Below the pieces are notes generated by a model that had not been told where the DNA came from, ran no database searches, and worked only from the letters and a program-made list of their open reading frames with translations. From the NCBI RefSeq assembly GCF_023006505.1, contig NZ_JALBGV010000006.1:1-64000 (forward strand): DNA of 64,000 bases, read 5' to 3'. Positions within the stretch are counted from its first letter, which is position 1; each line of letters starts with the position of its first letter. Positions 7,970 to 19,230 of this stretch are shown in pieces. The DNA comes from Neorhizobium sp. SHOUNA12A. Lineage in GTDB: Bacteria; Pseudomonadota; Alphaproteobacteria; Rhizobiales; Rhizobiaceae. The translations under genes and the position numbers were made by a program.

Positions 7970-9586
7970 TCACTCCGCCGCGATCTTGCCTGCCAGATGC
8001 CGGTTCTTCATCAGCTTGTAAATGACTGAATCCATCAGCGCCTGGAACGAGGCGTCGATGATGTTTTCCGAGACGCCGACCGTCCACCAGCGCACGCCGT
8101 CGCCGTCGGTGGATTCGATCAGCACCCGGGTGATCGCCTCGGTGCCGCCGTTGAGGATACGCACCTTGAAGTCCGCGAGCACCAGGTCATCGATCTCGTG
8201 CTGGTATTTGCCGAAATCCTTGCGCAGCGCCCGGTCGAGCGCGTTGACCGGGCCGTCGCCCTCGGCGACCGACATCAGCGTCTGGCCGTCGACAATGAGT
8301 TTGACCACCGCTTCGGAGACGATCTTGATGCGGCCGTGGCTGTCGAAGCGACGCTCGACCATCACCCGAAAACCTTCGACCGAGAAGAATTCCGGAATGG
8401 TGCCGAGCGTGCGGCGGGCGAGCAGTTCGAAACTCGCATCGGCACCCTCATAGGCATAACCGGTCGCCTCGCGTTCCTTGACGATCGAGATCAGTTGGTC
8501 GAGCTTCGGATCGTCCTTGCCGACCTCGATGCCGCGGCGCTTCAACGCGTTGATGAAGTTCGACTTGCCGCCCTGGTCGGAGACCATGACCTTGCGCAGG
8601 TTGCCGACGCTTTCCGGCGTCACGTGTTCGTAGGTGCGTGGATCTTTCAGCAGCGCCGAGGCATGGATGCCGGCCTTGGTGGCGAAGGCAGAAGCGCCGA
8701 CATAGGGGGCCTGGTGGTTCGGTGAGCGGTTCAAGAGCTCGTCGAAGGCGTGGCTGAGGCGGGTGAGGCCGGTCAACCGCTCGGCATCGATCGCCGTCTC
8801 GAACCGTGTGGCGTAAGCGTCCTTCAGGGCAAGCGTCGCGATGATCGTCACGAGATTGGCATTGCCGCAGCGCTCGCCGATGCCGTTCAGCGTCCCCTGG
8901 ATCTGCCGACAGCCCGCCTCGATCGCGGCGAGCGAATTGGCCACCGCCTGGCCGGTATCGTCATGGGCGTGGATGCCGAGCGAGGTGCCGGGAATGCCCG
9001 ACGCGATCACCGCCTCGACGATGGCGCGGATTTCGCCCGGCTGGGTGCCGCCATTGGTGTCGCAGAGCACCACCCAGCGCGCACCCGCTTCATAGGCCGT
9101 CCTGGCGCAGGCAAGCGCATATTCGGCATTGGCCTTGTAGCCGTCGAAGAAATGTTCGCAATCGACCAGGGCTTCCTTGGCAGCGCCGCGGGCGGCCTCG
9201 ACGCTGTCGCGGATCGCTTCGAGGTTTTCCTCGTTCGAACAGCCGAGCGCCACGCGCACATGGTAATCCCAGCTTTTGGCAACGAAACAGGTGGCGTCGC
9301 TTTTCGCCTGCAGCAGCACGGCCAGCCCCGGATCGTTCGAGGCGGAGATGCCAGCCCGCTTGGTCATGCCGAAGGCGACGAATTTCGACTTCGCCGTGCG
9401 TTTCTCCGAGAAAAAAGCGGTATCGGTCGGGTTGGCGCCGGGATAACCGCCCTCGACATAATCGAGGCCGAACTCGTCCAGCAGGTTGGAGATGGCGATC
9501 TTGTCCTCGACGGAAAAATCGACGCCGGGGGTCTGTTGCCCGTCGCGCAGCGTGGTGTCGAAGAGATAGATGCGTTCACGTGTCAT
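7970..9586 (-). CDS. cimA: Citramalate synthase
   Basis: A 538-residue enzyme of the alpha-isopropylmalate/homocitrate synthase group. It opens with RIYLFDTTLRDGQQTPGVDFS, the catalytic HMGL-like start, has HAHDDTGQAVANS (metal-binding HxH) and CDTNGGTQP, and ends in a LeuA-type regulatory domain. The length and the GVDFS motif match the CimA type that condenses acetyl-CoA with pyruvate to (R)-citramalate for threonine-independent isoleucine synthesis. GGAGGAG lies 6 nt before ATG 9586. It is monocistronic, with a RIME-like element upstream. Confidence 0.9.
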   Translation of the reverse strand: MTRERIYLFDTTLRDGQQTPGVDFSVEDKIAISNLLDEFGLDYVEGGYPGANPTDTAFFSEKRTAKSKFVAFGMTKRAGISASNDPGLAVLLQAKSDATCFVAKSWDYHVRVALGCSNEENLEAIRDSVEAARGAAKEALVDCEHFFDGYKANAEYALACARTAYEAGARWVVLCDTNGGTQPGEIRAIVEAVIASGIPGTSLGIHAHDDTGQAVANSLAAIEAGCRQIQGTLNGIGERCGNANLVTIIATLALKDAYATRFETAIDAERLTGLTRLSHAFDELLNRSPNHQAPYVGASAFATKAGIHASALLKDPRTYEHVTPESVGNLRKVMVSDQGGKSNFINALKRRGIEVGKDDPKLDQLISIVKEREATGYAYEGADASFELLARRTLGTIPEFFSVEGFRVMVERRFDSHGRIKIVSEAVVKLIVDGQTLMSVAEGDGPVNALDRALRKDFGKYQHEIDDLVLADFKVRILNGGTEAITRVLIESTDGDGVRWWTVGVSENIIDASFQALMDSVIYKLMKNRHLAGKIAAE

Positions 9587-9630
9587 GGGTGCTCCTCCTG
9601 GAGCGGTATCATTACATTGGCGGCGGCGGC

Positions 9631-9787
9631 ACCCCCCTCTGGCCTGCCGGGCATCTCCCCCACAAGGGGGGAGATCGATGCGTGGCCACGTCCCGCCTTC
9701 CATCGACGGTCATGGGGAGGGGGAACCGGTGCGCCCATCCAATCTCCCCCCTTGAGGGGGAGATGGCCGGCAGGCCAGAGGGGGGTA
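9631..9787. repeat. RIME-like intergenic palindromic element, copy A
   Basis: Two long inverted arms (9631-9675 and 9741-9787) each contain a ccccctctggcctgccgg block and an inner hairpin ATCTCCCCC...GGGGGAGAT. The layout matches Rhizobium-specific intergenic mosaic elements. Two further full-length copies and one reduced copy occur in this window. This copy sits between the cimA start and the pip stop codon, 16 nt from the latter. Confidence 0.85.
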
Positions 9788-9803
9788 GCCACGAATTCCA
9801 CGG

Positions 9804-11741
<1,938 letters not shown>

Positions 11742-11745
<4 letters not shown>

Positions 11746-12239
11746 GACCTGCCCTCCGCATCCCCATTCCTGTCCGGCCAGACCTCGGTATCGTGGTCGG
11801 GGTGCTGGTTGCTGCTCGCCGAGATCGTCTCTTCTTCCTGCGGCGTCATGTCCATCTTTGCATCGTGATGCAGGCTGTCGAGGGTCCCGAACCAGGGCAT
11901 CTTGTGGGCAAGATTGGTCTGCACCTCCGGCTTCACCGATTGCGGATCGTCGAGGGAACCGAGCATGATGCTAATATGATCGCTCGACCCGTCATAAAAG
12001 AGCGGCGTGCCGCATTTTTCGCAGAAGCCGCGCCGTACCGTTTCCGATGACTGGAACCAGGCCGGCTCGCCGCGTGTCAGCTTGAAATTTTCGTACATCA
12101 CCCCGCCAAGCGGCATGAAATAATTGCCCGCCGCCTTCTGGCACATGCGGCAGTGGCACAGATGCGGAAACCCGAGCTCCCCTTCCGCCCGGTATCTCAC
12201 AGCGCCGCACTGGCAGCCGCCGGTGTGGATCTGGGTCAT
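11742..12239 (-). CDS. GFA family protein, paralogue 3
   Basis: A 165-residue GFA-domain protein: CQCG, CHCRMC, CEKCG, and the shared [10 protein letters not shown] tail near the C-terminus. Of the three it is the most divergent in the middle (MPLGGVMYENFKL, MTPQEEETISAS). It overlaps the DUF559 gene upstream and paralogue 2 downstream, each by ATGA. Three consecutive paralogues with a common C-terminal signature indicate old tandem duplication kept under joint expression. Confidence 0.88.
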
Positions 12240-12604
12240 TGACTGTCCTCCCCGACGATTTTCACGATATGGAGACAAACATTGTCGATGTCTTTCAGGA
12301 CGTCGTCATTCCAGAAGCGCAGGACGGTCCAGCCATCCTGTTCCAGGCGCTGGGTTCGCGCTGCGTCATACCGAAGATCCTCGTCGTTGCCGTGCTGCGA
12401 GCCATCGACCTCAACGATGAGGTGGTGCGTCGGGCAGGCGAAATCCACGATGTAACCCGCAATCGGCAGTTGGCGTCGAAAGCTCAGACCCATCAGGCGG
12501 TGGGCGCGCAATTCGTTCCAGAGCTTCAGTTCGGCATCGGTCAGCGCCTTGCGCATGCGCCGGGCATTGGCGCGGCGCTGCGGCGGGATGGGGGCATGCG
12601 GCAT
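12236..12604 (-). CDS. DUF559 endonuclease-like (Vsr-type PD-(D/E)XK) protein
   Basis: A 122-residue protein with a DUF559 layout: a basic start (RRANARRMRKALTDAELKLWNELR), then the nuclease core IVDFACP (Asp about 54) and IVEVDGSQH (Glu about 65, His about 71), and WTVLRFWNDDVL. DUF559 proteins are small Vsr/restriction-like nucleases of mostly unknown role. AAGGAG lies about 7 nt before ATG 12604. It is the first gene of the overlapping operon; its promoter must lie in or beyond RIME copy B. Confidence 0.85.
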   Translation of the reverse strand: MPHAPIPPQRRANARRMRKALTDAELKLWNELRAHRLMGLSFRRQLPIAGYIVDFACPTHHLIVEVDGSQHGNDEDLRYDAARTQRLEQDGWTVLRFWNDDVLKDIDNVCLHIVKIVGEDSQ

Positions 12605-12636
12605 ATCATGCTCCTTATCGGCGCGGAGCGCGTGGT

Positions 12637-12914
12637 TACCCCCCTCTGCCCTGCCGGGCATCTCCCCCACAAGGGGGGAGATCGGAGTGTGGCGAACACA
12701 CTCGCCTACATTGGATGTCGCAATCTGGGATAGGTGTTCTCGCAAGGCAAGCCGAGTTTTCAAATTCCGAAGGTTGAAAGGCTGCTGCGAGTTAGTGTGT
12801 GGGGATCTCAGGGCGTGAGCGCGGCGAAGAAGGCGATCAATGTCCGGGCAAGCGGGCGCGCCCAGCCGATCTCCCCCCTTGTGGGGGAGATGCCCGGCAG
12901 GGCAGAGGGGGGTA
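12637..12914. repeat. RIME-like intergenic palindromic element, copy B (long form), filling the 12605-12958 gap
   Basis: The left arm (12637-12683) and right arm (12867-12914) are near-perfect inverted copies of the arms in copy A. The centre is longer, about 180 nt, and includes a non-repeat stretch of moderate AT content. No gene was found in this gap. The element ends 32 nt upstream of the DUF559 start codon, so the operon promoter is expected inside it; no convincing -35/-10 pair was recognised. Confidence 0.85.
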
Positions 12915-12958
12915 TGCCGCGCCCGCATCGCCATCCTATTGCCTGAGCTCCAGCACCA

Positions 12959-13351
12959 TCACACGCCTTCCGGTGCGTGACACACCGCCTCGATATTGTT
13001 GCCGTCGGGGTCAAACACGAAGGCGCCGTAATAGTTGGGGTGGTAGTGGGTGCGCAGGCCGGGCGGGCCGTTGTCACTGCCGCCGGCTGATATCGCCGCG
13101 GCATAGAAGGAGTCCACCTCGGCCCGGCTCCTGGCGGTAAACGCAACGTGCTGGGAATGGCCGGGGACTGGTTTGTCCTCGTGCAGCCAGTAGATCGGCC
13201 GCTCGCGTCCGTAGCCGCCGACCTTTACGCCGCCCGTATATTCAGCCGGAACCATGTAGAGCAGCGAGGCGCCGAGCGGCGCGAAGGCTGCATCGTAGAA
13301 TGCCTTGGCCCGGTCGAAATCCGCGACCTTGATGCCCATGTGATCGATCAT
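12959..13351 (-). CDS. VOC-family (glyoxalase/bleomycin resistance) protein
   Basis: A 130-residue protein with two beta-alpha-beta-beta-beta modules. It opens with MIDHMGIKVADFDRAKAFYD (first metal-type His), has HVAFTARSRAEVDSFY at mid-protein, and ends in GAFVFDPDGNNIEAVCH (metal-type Glu). Such proteins are metal-dependent lyases, dioxygenases or drug-binding proteins; nothing here fixes the substrate. It lies just upstream of RIME copy B's right arm and downstream of cysS's 3' end is not overlapped: the genes are tandem, with cysS ahead on a separate reading frame. Confidence 0.85.
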   Translation of the reverse strand: MIDHMGIKVADFDRAKAFYDAAFAPLGASLLYMVPAEYTGGVKVGGYGRERPIYWLHEDKPVPGHSQHVAFTARSRAEVDSFYAAAISAGGSDNGPPGLRTHYHPNYYGAFVFDPDGNNIEAVCHAPEGV

Positions 13352-13388
13352 CGCCTTGCTCCTCGCGCGTTGTTCCAGGAGGTGAAGC

Positions 13389-14774
13389 TTACCGCTTCAC
13401 CTCCCAGGTCGTCACCCTCTCGCCCGTTGCCGGGTCCTTGCCGTCCTTCAGCTGGATGCCCTTGTCCGACAACTCGTTGCGGATCCTGTCGGCCTCGGCG
13501 AAATTTTTCGCCTTCAGCATTTCGAGCCGCAGGGCGACCAAGGCGTCGACGGCGGATGCCAGCGCCTCGTCGACCTCGGTTTTTTCAGGCAGCACGCCAA
13601 GAAACGCGGCACTGGCGGCAAACACCGCAAGTGCGTCGGGATCGCCGTGGGCCTCCTGCGCCAACGCGTGCAGCGCCTGCACGGCCGTGACGGTGTTGAG
13701 GTCGTCGGCAAGCGCGTTCACCACGGTCTCGCAAGGGGCGGCACCGGAAACCTCCACCGCCGGCCACTTTGCCAGAAGGCGCTCGGCCTCTTCCAGCCGC
13801 TTCACCGAAAAGTCGATCGGCTCGCGGTAATGGGTCATCAGCATGGCCAGCCGCAGCACCTCGCCGGGCCATTGGCGGCCGCCGAATTTTTCGGTGTGCA
13901 GCAGGTCGTAGATGGTAATGAAATTGCCCTCGGACTTCGACATCTTGCGGCCTTCGACCTGCACGAAGCCGTTATGCATCCAGACATTCGCCATCACATC
14001 CGTGCCGTGGGCGCAGCGCGACTGGGCGATCTCGTTTTCATGGTGCGGGAAGATCAGGTCGAGCCCGCCGCCATGGATGTCGAACACCTCGCCGAGATAA
14101 CGCCGGCTCATCGCCGAGCACTCGATATGCCAGCCCGGACGGCCGCGGCCCCAGGGACTTTCCCAGCCGGGTTCGTTATGGGAGGAGAGCTTCCACAGCA
14201 CGAAATCGCTCGGGTTTTTCTTGTGCGCATCGACCGCGACGCGGGCGCCGGCCTGCTGTTCGTCGAGCGGGCGTTTGGAAAGCTGGCCGTAGTCGGCCAT
14301 CGACTTGGTATCGAATAGCACTTCGCCTTTTTCGACATAGGCATGGCCGTTGCCGATCAGCTTCTCGATGATCTCGATCATCTCGGCAATGGTGTCGGTG
14401 GCACGCGGCTCGATGGTCGGTTCCAGATTGCCGAGCAGCGCGACGTCCTCGTGGTACTGCGTCTCGGTCTTTTCCGTGACGAGGCGGATCGCCTCGTTGA
14501 GCGGCAGGCCGGGATGGTCGCGCAGCGCCCGCGCGTTGATCTTGTCGTCGACGTCGGTGATGTTGCGGGCATAGGTGACGTGGGCCTCGCCATAGACATG
14601 GCGGAGCAGCCGGAAGAGCACGTCGAAGACGATGGCCGGTCGAGCATTGCCGATATGGGCATAGTCGTAGACCGTCGGGCCGCAGACATACATGCGTACG
14701 TTCTGGGGGTCGATCGGCGCGAACGCCGTCTTTTCACGGGTCAGCGTATTGTAGAATCTGAGCGGAATGCTCAT
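13389..14774 (-). CDS. cysS: Cysteinyl-tRNA synthetase
   Basis: A 461-residue class I aminoacyl-tRNA synthetase charging tRNA-Cys. It has the HIGH element in [13 protein letters not shown], the zinc/active-site region [13 protein letters not shown] with HHENEIAQ, and the KMSKS loop [11 protein letters not shown]. The length equals the bacterial norm. ATG 14774 follows GGGGAG; a reading from 14810 adds residues with no family counterpart. Confidence 0.96.
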   Translation of the reverse strand: MSIPLRFYNTLTREKTAFAPIDPQNVRMYVCGPTVYDYAHIGNARPAIVFDVLFRLLRHVYGEAHVTYARNITDVDDKINARALRDHPGLPLNEAIRLVTEKTETQYHEDVALLGNLEPTIEPRATDTIAEMIEIIEKLIGNGHAYVEKGEVLFDTKSMADYGQLSKRPLDEQQAGARVAVDAHKKNPSDFVLWKLSSHNEPGWESPWGRGRPGWHIECSAMSRRYLGEVFDIHGGGLDLIFPHHENEIAQSRCAHGTDVMANVWMHNGFVQVEGRKMSKSEGNFITIYDLLHTEKFGGRQWPGEVLRLAMLMTHYREPIDFSVKRLEEAERLLAKWPAVEVSGAAPCETVVNALADDLNTVTAVQALHALAQEAHGDPDALAVFAASAAFLGVLPEKTEVDEALASAVDALVALRLEMLKAKNFAEADRIRNELSDKGIQLKDGKDPATGERVTTWEVKR

Positions 14775-15099
14775 CGAAAAATCTCCCCAACAGTCTCGCA
14801 CGGCGAGCATCCGGTCGAGCGGGATGCCGAAAAGTGTACGCGGTTTTCGGACGACATCCCGCTCTCACTATCAACTAGGAGGCGGATGCTTTCGCGTTCG
14901 GGAAAACACGAAAACATCCGGCTCCGGCCGGGTCGTTTGTCTTCAAGGCTTTTCGAGAGACGAAAACGGCCGGGCCAGCGCGAACGCTAGCGGATAATGA
15001 TCCCACAAATGGAAATCGCCGTTTTCATGGAAGGCGTTATGGCGCGGGCAAGCCATTTGGTCAAGTGGGCGTCGTCCGCGCCGGACGGTTGAAGCCGTC
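14775..15099. other. Gap upstream of cysS, no gene seen
   Basis: No convincing gene in 325 nt. One structured element is visible: CGGATG c TTTCG (14883-14894) pairs with CGAAA a CATCCG (14909-14920), an 11-bp hairpin with one opposed mismatch, about 110 nt upstream of cysS on its transcribed strand. There is no T-box-like feature. Confidence 0.4.
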
Positions 15100-15480
15100 T
15101 TACGCCGTCTTGCGGCCGATGCCGTTCCGGGCGACAGTAAACAGGAAGATCAGCATTGAGATGACGGTAATGATCGAACCGATCGCGGCAAGCGCTTCGC
15201 CGCCCGTCGACACCGCCATCGCGATACCCGGCACGAGACAGAGTACGCCAAGGACTGCAAAGCCAAGATGCACCTTCGCGAGCAGGGTCTCGGCAGCCGC
15301 CGGCGTCACAGTGTAGTAGAGGCCGAAAATCGCCATCGTCGTCCAGCCGACGAGGTTCAGATGCGCATGCGCCGGCGCCATCAGATGGTCGCCTGAGATC
15401 GCCATGTGAATGCCCCAGAACATGCCGACGGTGACACAGAGCACGGCTGCGCCGAAGAAGCAGAAAGCGATGTTTCTCAT
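15100..15480 (-). CDS. Four-helix membrane protein, heme-copper-oxidase-like hypothetical
   Basis: A 126-residue protein with four hydrophobic helices. The phrase APAHAHLNLVGW at the start of helix 2 resembles the His-bearing segment found in cytochrome-oxidase subunit I-like small proteins of alphaproteobacteria, and such proteins are usually left as hypothetical. Heme binding is only a guess from that segment. It is divergent from the iron-permease-domain gene across 175 nt, which hints at a link with metal or respiratory stress. Confidence 0.65.
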   Translation of the reverse strand: MRNIAFCFFGAAVLCVTVGMFWGIHMAISGDHLMAPAHAHLNLVGWTTMAIFGLYYTVTPAAAETLLAKVHLGFAVLGVLCLVPGIAMAVSTGGEALAAIGSIITVISMLIFLFTVARNGIGRKTA

Positions 15481-15655
15481 CAGATTCCCCCGAAATTTAA
15501 AGTTCCTGCGCCCTATCGCAGGACCCACAGCATAACAGAAATCGGATTTTATACATGGGGGTACCGGTGAGGTCGGCCATTGATCTGCCGCAGGGATCAA
15601 AACATGTGCTTCGCACGTTGATGGGCGGAAATCGTGCCCACCGGATGGATGCCAA

Positions 15656-16048
15656 ATGGCCAGACAGGATAAACACCGCAACATTTTCGACATCTTCTCG
15701 AGCGCCGTCGCTTCCTGGTCGGGAAAGCCCGTCACCTTCGTCGCCGCCGCCGTTCTGATCGTCGTCTGGGGCGTCACCGGACCGTTCTTTGGATTTTCGG
15801 AAACCTGGCAGCTGGTGGTCAACACCGGAACGACGATCATCACGTTCCTGATGGTCTTCGTGCTGCAAAATTCCCAGAACAGGGACGGCGAGGCGGTCCA
15901 GGCGAAGCTCGACGAACTGATCCTGTCGAGCCAGGCCGCAAACGAGTTCATCGGAATTGAAAAACTGGACGAGGAACAGCTTCGCAGGCTCAGCGAAAGT
16001 CTGCAACGCCGCGCCAAGACGCTGGATCAGGAGGCGGAGAACGTCTAG
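15656..16048 (+). CDS. Low-affinity iron permease-domain membrane protein
   Basis: A 130-residue protein with two hydrophobic helices (about 24-45 and 53-70) and the family phrase NTGTTIITFLMVFVLQNSQNRD followed by AVQAKLDELI and a charged coiled C-terminus. This is the low-affinity iron permease (Fet4-like) small domain common in bacteria, where it is half the size of the fungal protein. Iron transport has not been shown for bacterial versions. ATG 15656 was chosen as the first start. Confidence 0.85.
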   Translation: MARQDKHRNIFDIFSSAVASWSGKPVTFVAAAVLIVVWGVTGPFFGFSETWQLVVNTGTTIITFLMVFVLQNSQNRDGEAVQAKLDELILSSQAANEFIGIEKLDEEQLRRLSESLQRRAKTLDQEAENV

Positions 16049-16064
16049 GCCAGTAGCGGCAGCG

Positions 16065-16283
16065 TCAGCGGCCTTTGTCGGTCGGCGGATTGCTGTTGTC
16101 GAGCAGTGCCTGGGCTATGGATTTGCGCCGTGCGTCGTCGGTCATCGCGGAACTGATCAGCCGCATCGCTTCCATGACCGCCGCCTCGCCATGCTCTCGG
16201 TGAAGGCGGGCCATCGCCGCGGCGACCAGATTGGCGGTCGCTGTCGCTTGTTCTCTCTGCTCGTCGGTCAAAGGCGAAGGCAT
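16065..16283 (-). CDS. Small hypothetical protein, 72 aa
   Basis: A short helical, charged protein beginning MPSPLTDEQREQATATANL and containing two amphipathic helices (ATANLVAAAMARLHREHG, AVMEAMRLISSAMTDDA). GAGAAAG precedes the ATG at good distance. No known domain was recognised. It is convergent with the iron-permease-domain gene, with 16 nt between stops. Confidence 0.55.
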   Translation of the reverse strand: MPSPLTDEQREQATATANLVAAAMARLHREHGEAAVMEAMRLISSAMTDDARRKSIAQALLDNSNPPTDKGR

Positions 16284-16383
16284 AGGCTTTCTCGCATTAC
16301 GGGAACCGTTTCAGGTGTTCCCTTGTCGACGCGGATAATCGACCACTGTCAAACGCGAATACCCCGTGACGGGTGGGTTGCCT

Positions 16384-17124
16384 TTATTCCGGCGCCCGGA
16401 AATCCACGAACCTGTTGTCGCGCACGACGAACAGGCGGCCGGTATCCTGAAGGTCGGGTGAGGCGAGGAAGAGGATTTTTTCGGCCACTTCCGAGGGATG
16501 CGGCAGGGTTTCCGGATCTTCGCCGGGAACGGCCTGAGCGCGCATCGCGGTGCGGGTGGCACCGGGATTGACGATGTTGACCTTGAGCGGCGTGTGGTCG
16601 GTCTCCGCAGCCCAGATGCGGGCCATGTTCTCGACCGCCGCCTTGGAGATCGAATAGGCGCCCCAGAAGGCCGGCGCCTTGGAGGCGACGCCGGACGACA
16701 TGATCAGCGCGCGGCCGGCATCGGATTTGGTCAAGAGCGGCTCGACCGAGCGGATCAGCCGCCAGGTGGCGGTAACATTGGTCAGCATCACCTTTTCGAA
16801 CACCTTCGCCTCGATATGGCCGAGCGGCGAGATGACGCCGAGGATGCCGGCATTGGCGACGAGAATGTCGAGCTTGCCCCAGCGCTCGAAGATCGAGGCA
16901 CCGAGCTTATCGATCGCCGCCATGTCGGTAATATCGAAGGGAACGAGGGTCGCGGTGCCGCCGGCCGCCTTGATCGCATCGTCGAGATCCTCCAGGCCGC
17001 CAACGGTGCGGGCGGTGGCGATCACATGCGCGCCGGCTTTTGCCAGAGCGAGCGCCGTGAAATAGCCGATGCCCCGCGACGCGCCGGTCACCAGCGCGAT
17101 CCTGCCCTTTAGGTCGATAGTCAT
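16384..17124 (-). CDS. SDR-family NAD(P)-dependent oxidoreductase
   Basis: A 246-residue short-chain dehydrogenase/reductase. It has the nucleotide loop TGASRGIG (about 14-21), NAG at about 92-94, the catalytic Ser in IMSSGVAS and the Tyr-x3-Lys in YSISK. Cofactor and substrate are not fixed by sequence. It lies downstream of purF on the same strand, beyond a 448-nt gap holding RIME copy C, so it is probably transcribed on its own. Confidence 0.88.
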   Translation of the reverse strand: MTIDLKGRIALVTGASRGIGYFTALALAKAGAHVIATARTVGGLEDLDDAIKAAGGTATLVPFDITDMAAIDKLGASIFERWGKLDILVANAGILGVISPLGHIEAKVFEKVMLTNVTATWRLIRSVEPLLTKSDAGRALIMSSGVASKAPAFWGAYSISKAAVENMARIWAAETDHTPLKVNIVNPGATRTAMRAQAVPGEDPETLPHPSEVAEKILFLASPDLQDTGRLFVVRDNRFVDFRAPE

Positions 17125-17239
17125 ATATGTCAGTCCCTAATGCATGACGCAGCACCAAGGCCGCCATCCGTCGTCGAATCCTTGATGGAGAAGGGCCTTT
17201 GCGCTTGTTTGAACAGGCGCGCCAACCTCCACCATCCTC

Positions 17240-17286
17240 ATCCCTGTGCTTGTCACAGGGATCCAGTGCGCGCAAGTCCTTGCGCG
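17240..17286. repeat. Tandem perfect hairpins of a second rhizobial-type intergenic palindrome
   Basis: ATCCCTGTG/CACAGGGAT (17240-17248, 17254-17262) closes a 5-nt loop. It is followed at once by CGCGCAAG/CTTGCGCG (17269-17276, 17279-17286) with a 2-nt loop. The phrase cctgtgcttgtcacagg is, from memory, a frequent intergenic repeat of rhizobia. Only one copy is present here. Confidence 0.6.
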
Positions 17287-17343
17287 CGAGAGAGATCTTT
17301 CGCAGATGTGGTGGAGCGCCGCCTTGGGCGAGCGTGGACAGGG

Positions 17344-17499
17344 CACCCCCCTCTGCCCTGCCGGGCATCTCCCCCACAAGGGGGGAGATCGACTCGTGGC
17401 GACGTTTCGCCCTTCTCGGTCGTTGAGGAGGAGGGAAGCCGGCGCGCCCAGCCAATCTCCCCACCTGTGGGGGAGATGTCCGGCAGGACAGAGGGGGGC
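17344..17499. repeat. RIME-like intergenic palindromic element, copy C
   Basis: The left arm (17344-17391) and inverted right arm (17451-17499) match the arms of copies A and B. The 60-nt centre also resembles copy A (ending gcgcgcccagccaatctcc). It lies between the purF 3' end and the SDR gene. Confidence 0.85.
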
Positions 17500-17572
17500 G
17501 AGCTTGCTCAGTGCCGGATGTCGGCCACACAGCTCGGCCGACGGCCTCATGCCCCGTCAGCCGACGCTCACC

Positions 17573-19075
17573 TCACCCGTTGCTGGCCAGCACCGAAACC
17601 TTGCAGCCCATCGTCTCGCCGTCCTTGTCGAGCAGGCGGGTGGGGTAGTCGCCGGTGAAATAGTGGTCGGTGAATTGCGGGCGGGCGTTGTTGCGGTCTT
17701 CGCCGCCGACGGCGCGGTAGAGGCCGTTGATCGACAGGAATTCCAGCGAGTCCGCGCCGATATACCGGCACATGGCTTCCAGGCTGTCGTACTGGTTGGC
17801 GAGTAGCTTGTCGCGGTCCGGCGTGTCGATGCCGTAGAAGTCCGGGTAATAGATCATCGGGCTGGCGACGCGCAGATGCACTTCCTTGGCGCCGGCATCG
17901 CGGATCATCCGGACGATCTTCAGCGACGTCGTGCCGCGCACCACCGAATCGTCGACGAGCACGACGCGCTTGCCTTCGATCATCGCCCGGTTGGCGGAAT
18001 GCTTGAGCTTGACGCCGAAGGCGCGGATCTGCTGGGTCGGCTCAATGAAGGTGCGGCCGACATAGTGGTTACGGATGATTCCGTATTCGAAGGGGATGCC
18101 GCTTTCCTGAGCGTAACCCAACGCAGCAGGGGTGCCGCCATCCGGCACCGGCACGACGACATCGGCCTCGACCGGCGCTTCTTTCGCGAGGTTGATGCCC
18201 ATGTTCTTGCGGGCGACATAGACGCTGCGGCCGCCAACGACGGAATCGGGGCGGGCGAAATAGACGTATTCGAACAGGCAGAGCCGCTCCGGCTGGCCGT
18301 TGCCGGCCTTGCGGGCGTCGATCGAGATCGAACCGTCCGGCTGCATCTCGCAGATGATGACTTCGCCATTCTCCACGTCGCGGACGAACTTGGCGCCGAT
18401 GATGTCGAGCGCGCAGGTCTCTGACGCGAAGATTGGCTTGCCGTCGAGTTCGCCCATGACCAGCGGGCGAATGCCGGTGGGGTCGCGCGCGGCGATCAGC
18501 TTGGTGCGGGTGACGGCGAGCATCGAATAGCCGCCTTCCATCTGCCGGATCGCATCAATGAACCGGTCGGCGGTCGACGAATAGCGGGAGCGGGCGATGA
18601 GATGCAGGACGACTTCGGTATCGGAGGTCGACTGACAGATGGCGCCGCCGGCGATCAATTGCCGGCGCAGCGTCAGGCCGTTGGTGAAATTGCCGTTATG
18701 AGCAACCGCGATGCCGCCGACTTCGAGTTCGGCAAACAGCGGCTGGACATTGCGCAGCGCCACCTCGCCGGTGGTCGAATAACGGTTGTGGCCGATGGCA
18801 ATATTGCCGGGCAGACGGGCAAGGGTCACAGGGTCGGTATAATGGTCGCCGACGAGGCCCATGCGGCGTTCCGAATGGAAGCGCAACCCGTCGAAGGAGA
18901 CGATGCCGGCTGCTTCCTGGCCACGGTGTTGCAGGGCGTGCAGCCCGAGCGCCGTCAGCGTCGCGGCCTCAGGATGGCCGAGGATGCCGAACACGCCGCA
19001 TTCCTCATGCAGCGTATCGCCATCCCATTCGTTGACGCTGTCCTCGGCGAATGTCTCGGAAACCGGCTGTTTCAT
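17573..19075 (-). CDS. purF: Amidophosphoribosyltransferase
   Basis: A 500-residue enzyme making 5-phosphoribosylamine from PRPP and glutamine, the first step of purine synthesis. Residues 24-30 (EECGVFG) hold the class II glutaminase Cys about 26 that becomes N-terminal after propeptide removal. The phosphoribosyltransferase half has the PRPP loop VVLVDDSVVRGTTS (about 363-376). Its length is typical. It is downstream of cvpA and radA, the usual rhizobial order. Confidence 0.96.
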   Translation of the reverse strand: MKQPVSETFAEDSVNEWDGDTLHEECGVFGILGHPEAATLTALGLHALQHRGQEAAGIVSFDGLRFHSERRMGLVGDHYTDPVTLARLPGNIAIGHNRYSTTGEVALRNVQPLFAELEVGGIAVAHNGNFTNGLTLRRQLIAGGAICQSTSDTEVVLHLIARSRYSSTADRFIDAIRQMEGGYSMLAVTRTKLIAARDPTGIRPLVMGELDGKPIFASETCALDIIGAKFVRDVENGEVIICEMQPDGSISIDARKAGNGQPERLCLFEYVYFARPDSVVGGRSVYVARKNMGINLAKEAPVEADVVVPVPDGGTPAALGYAQESGIPFEYGIIRNHYVGRTFIEPTQQIRAFGVKLKHSANRAMIEGKRVVLVDDSVVRGTTSLKIVRMIRDAGAKEVHLRVASPMIYYPDFYGIDTPDRDKLLANQYDSLEAMCRYIGADSLEFLSINGLYRAVGGEDRNNARPQFTDHYFTGDYPTRLLDKDGETMGCKVSVLASNG

Positions 19076-19230
19076 CTTGGCCCCTTATCCCTGTGGACAA
19101 CCTGTCCCTGTCGGAAAAATGGAAAGGCCGGCCGGGGGAGAAGCTCCCCGGAAACCAGCCTGTTTTTCACTTAGATGCGAATGATACCACAAATGGTGAC
19201 GTTTTGCGCTGCATCAAGCGCAAGATCACG

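Larger units (their letters stand above)
17125..17572. other. Gap between purF and the SDR gene, filled by repeats
   Basis: No gene was seen in 448 nt. It contains RIME copy C (17344-17499) and, before it, a second palindrome family (17240-17286). The remaining 160 nt show nothing recognisable. Confidence 0.6.
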
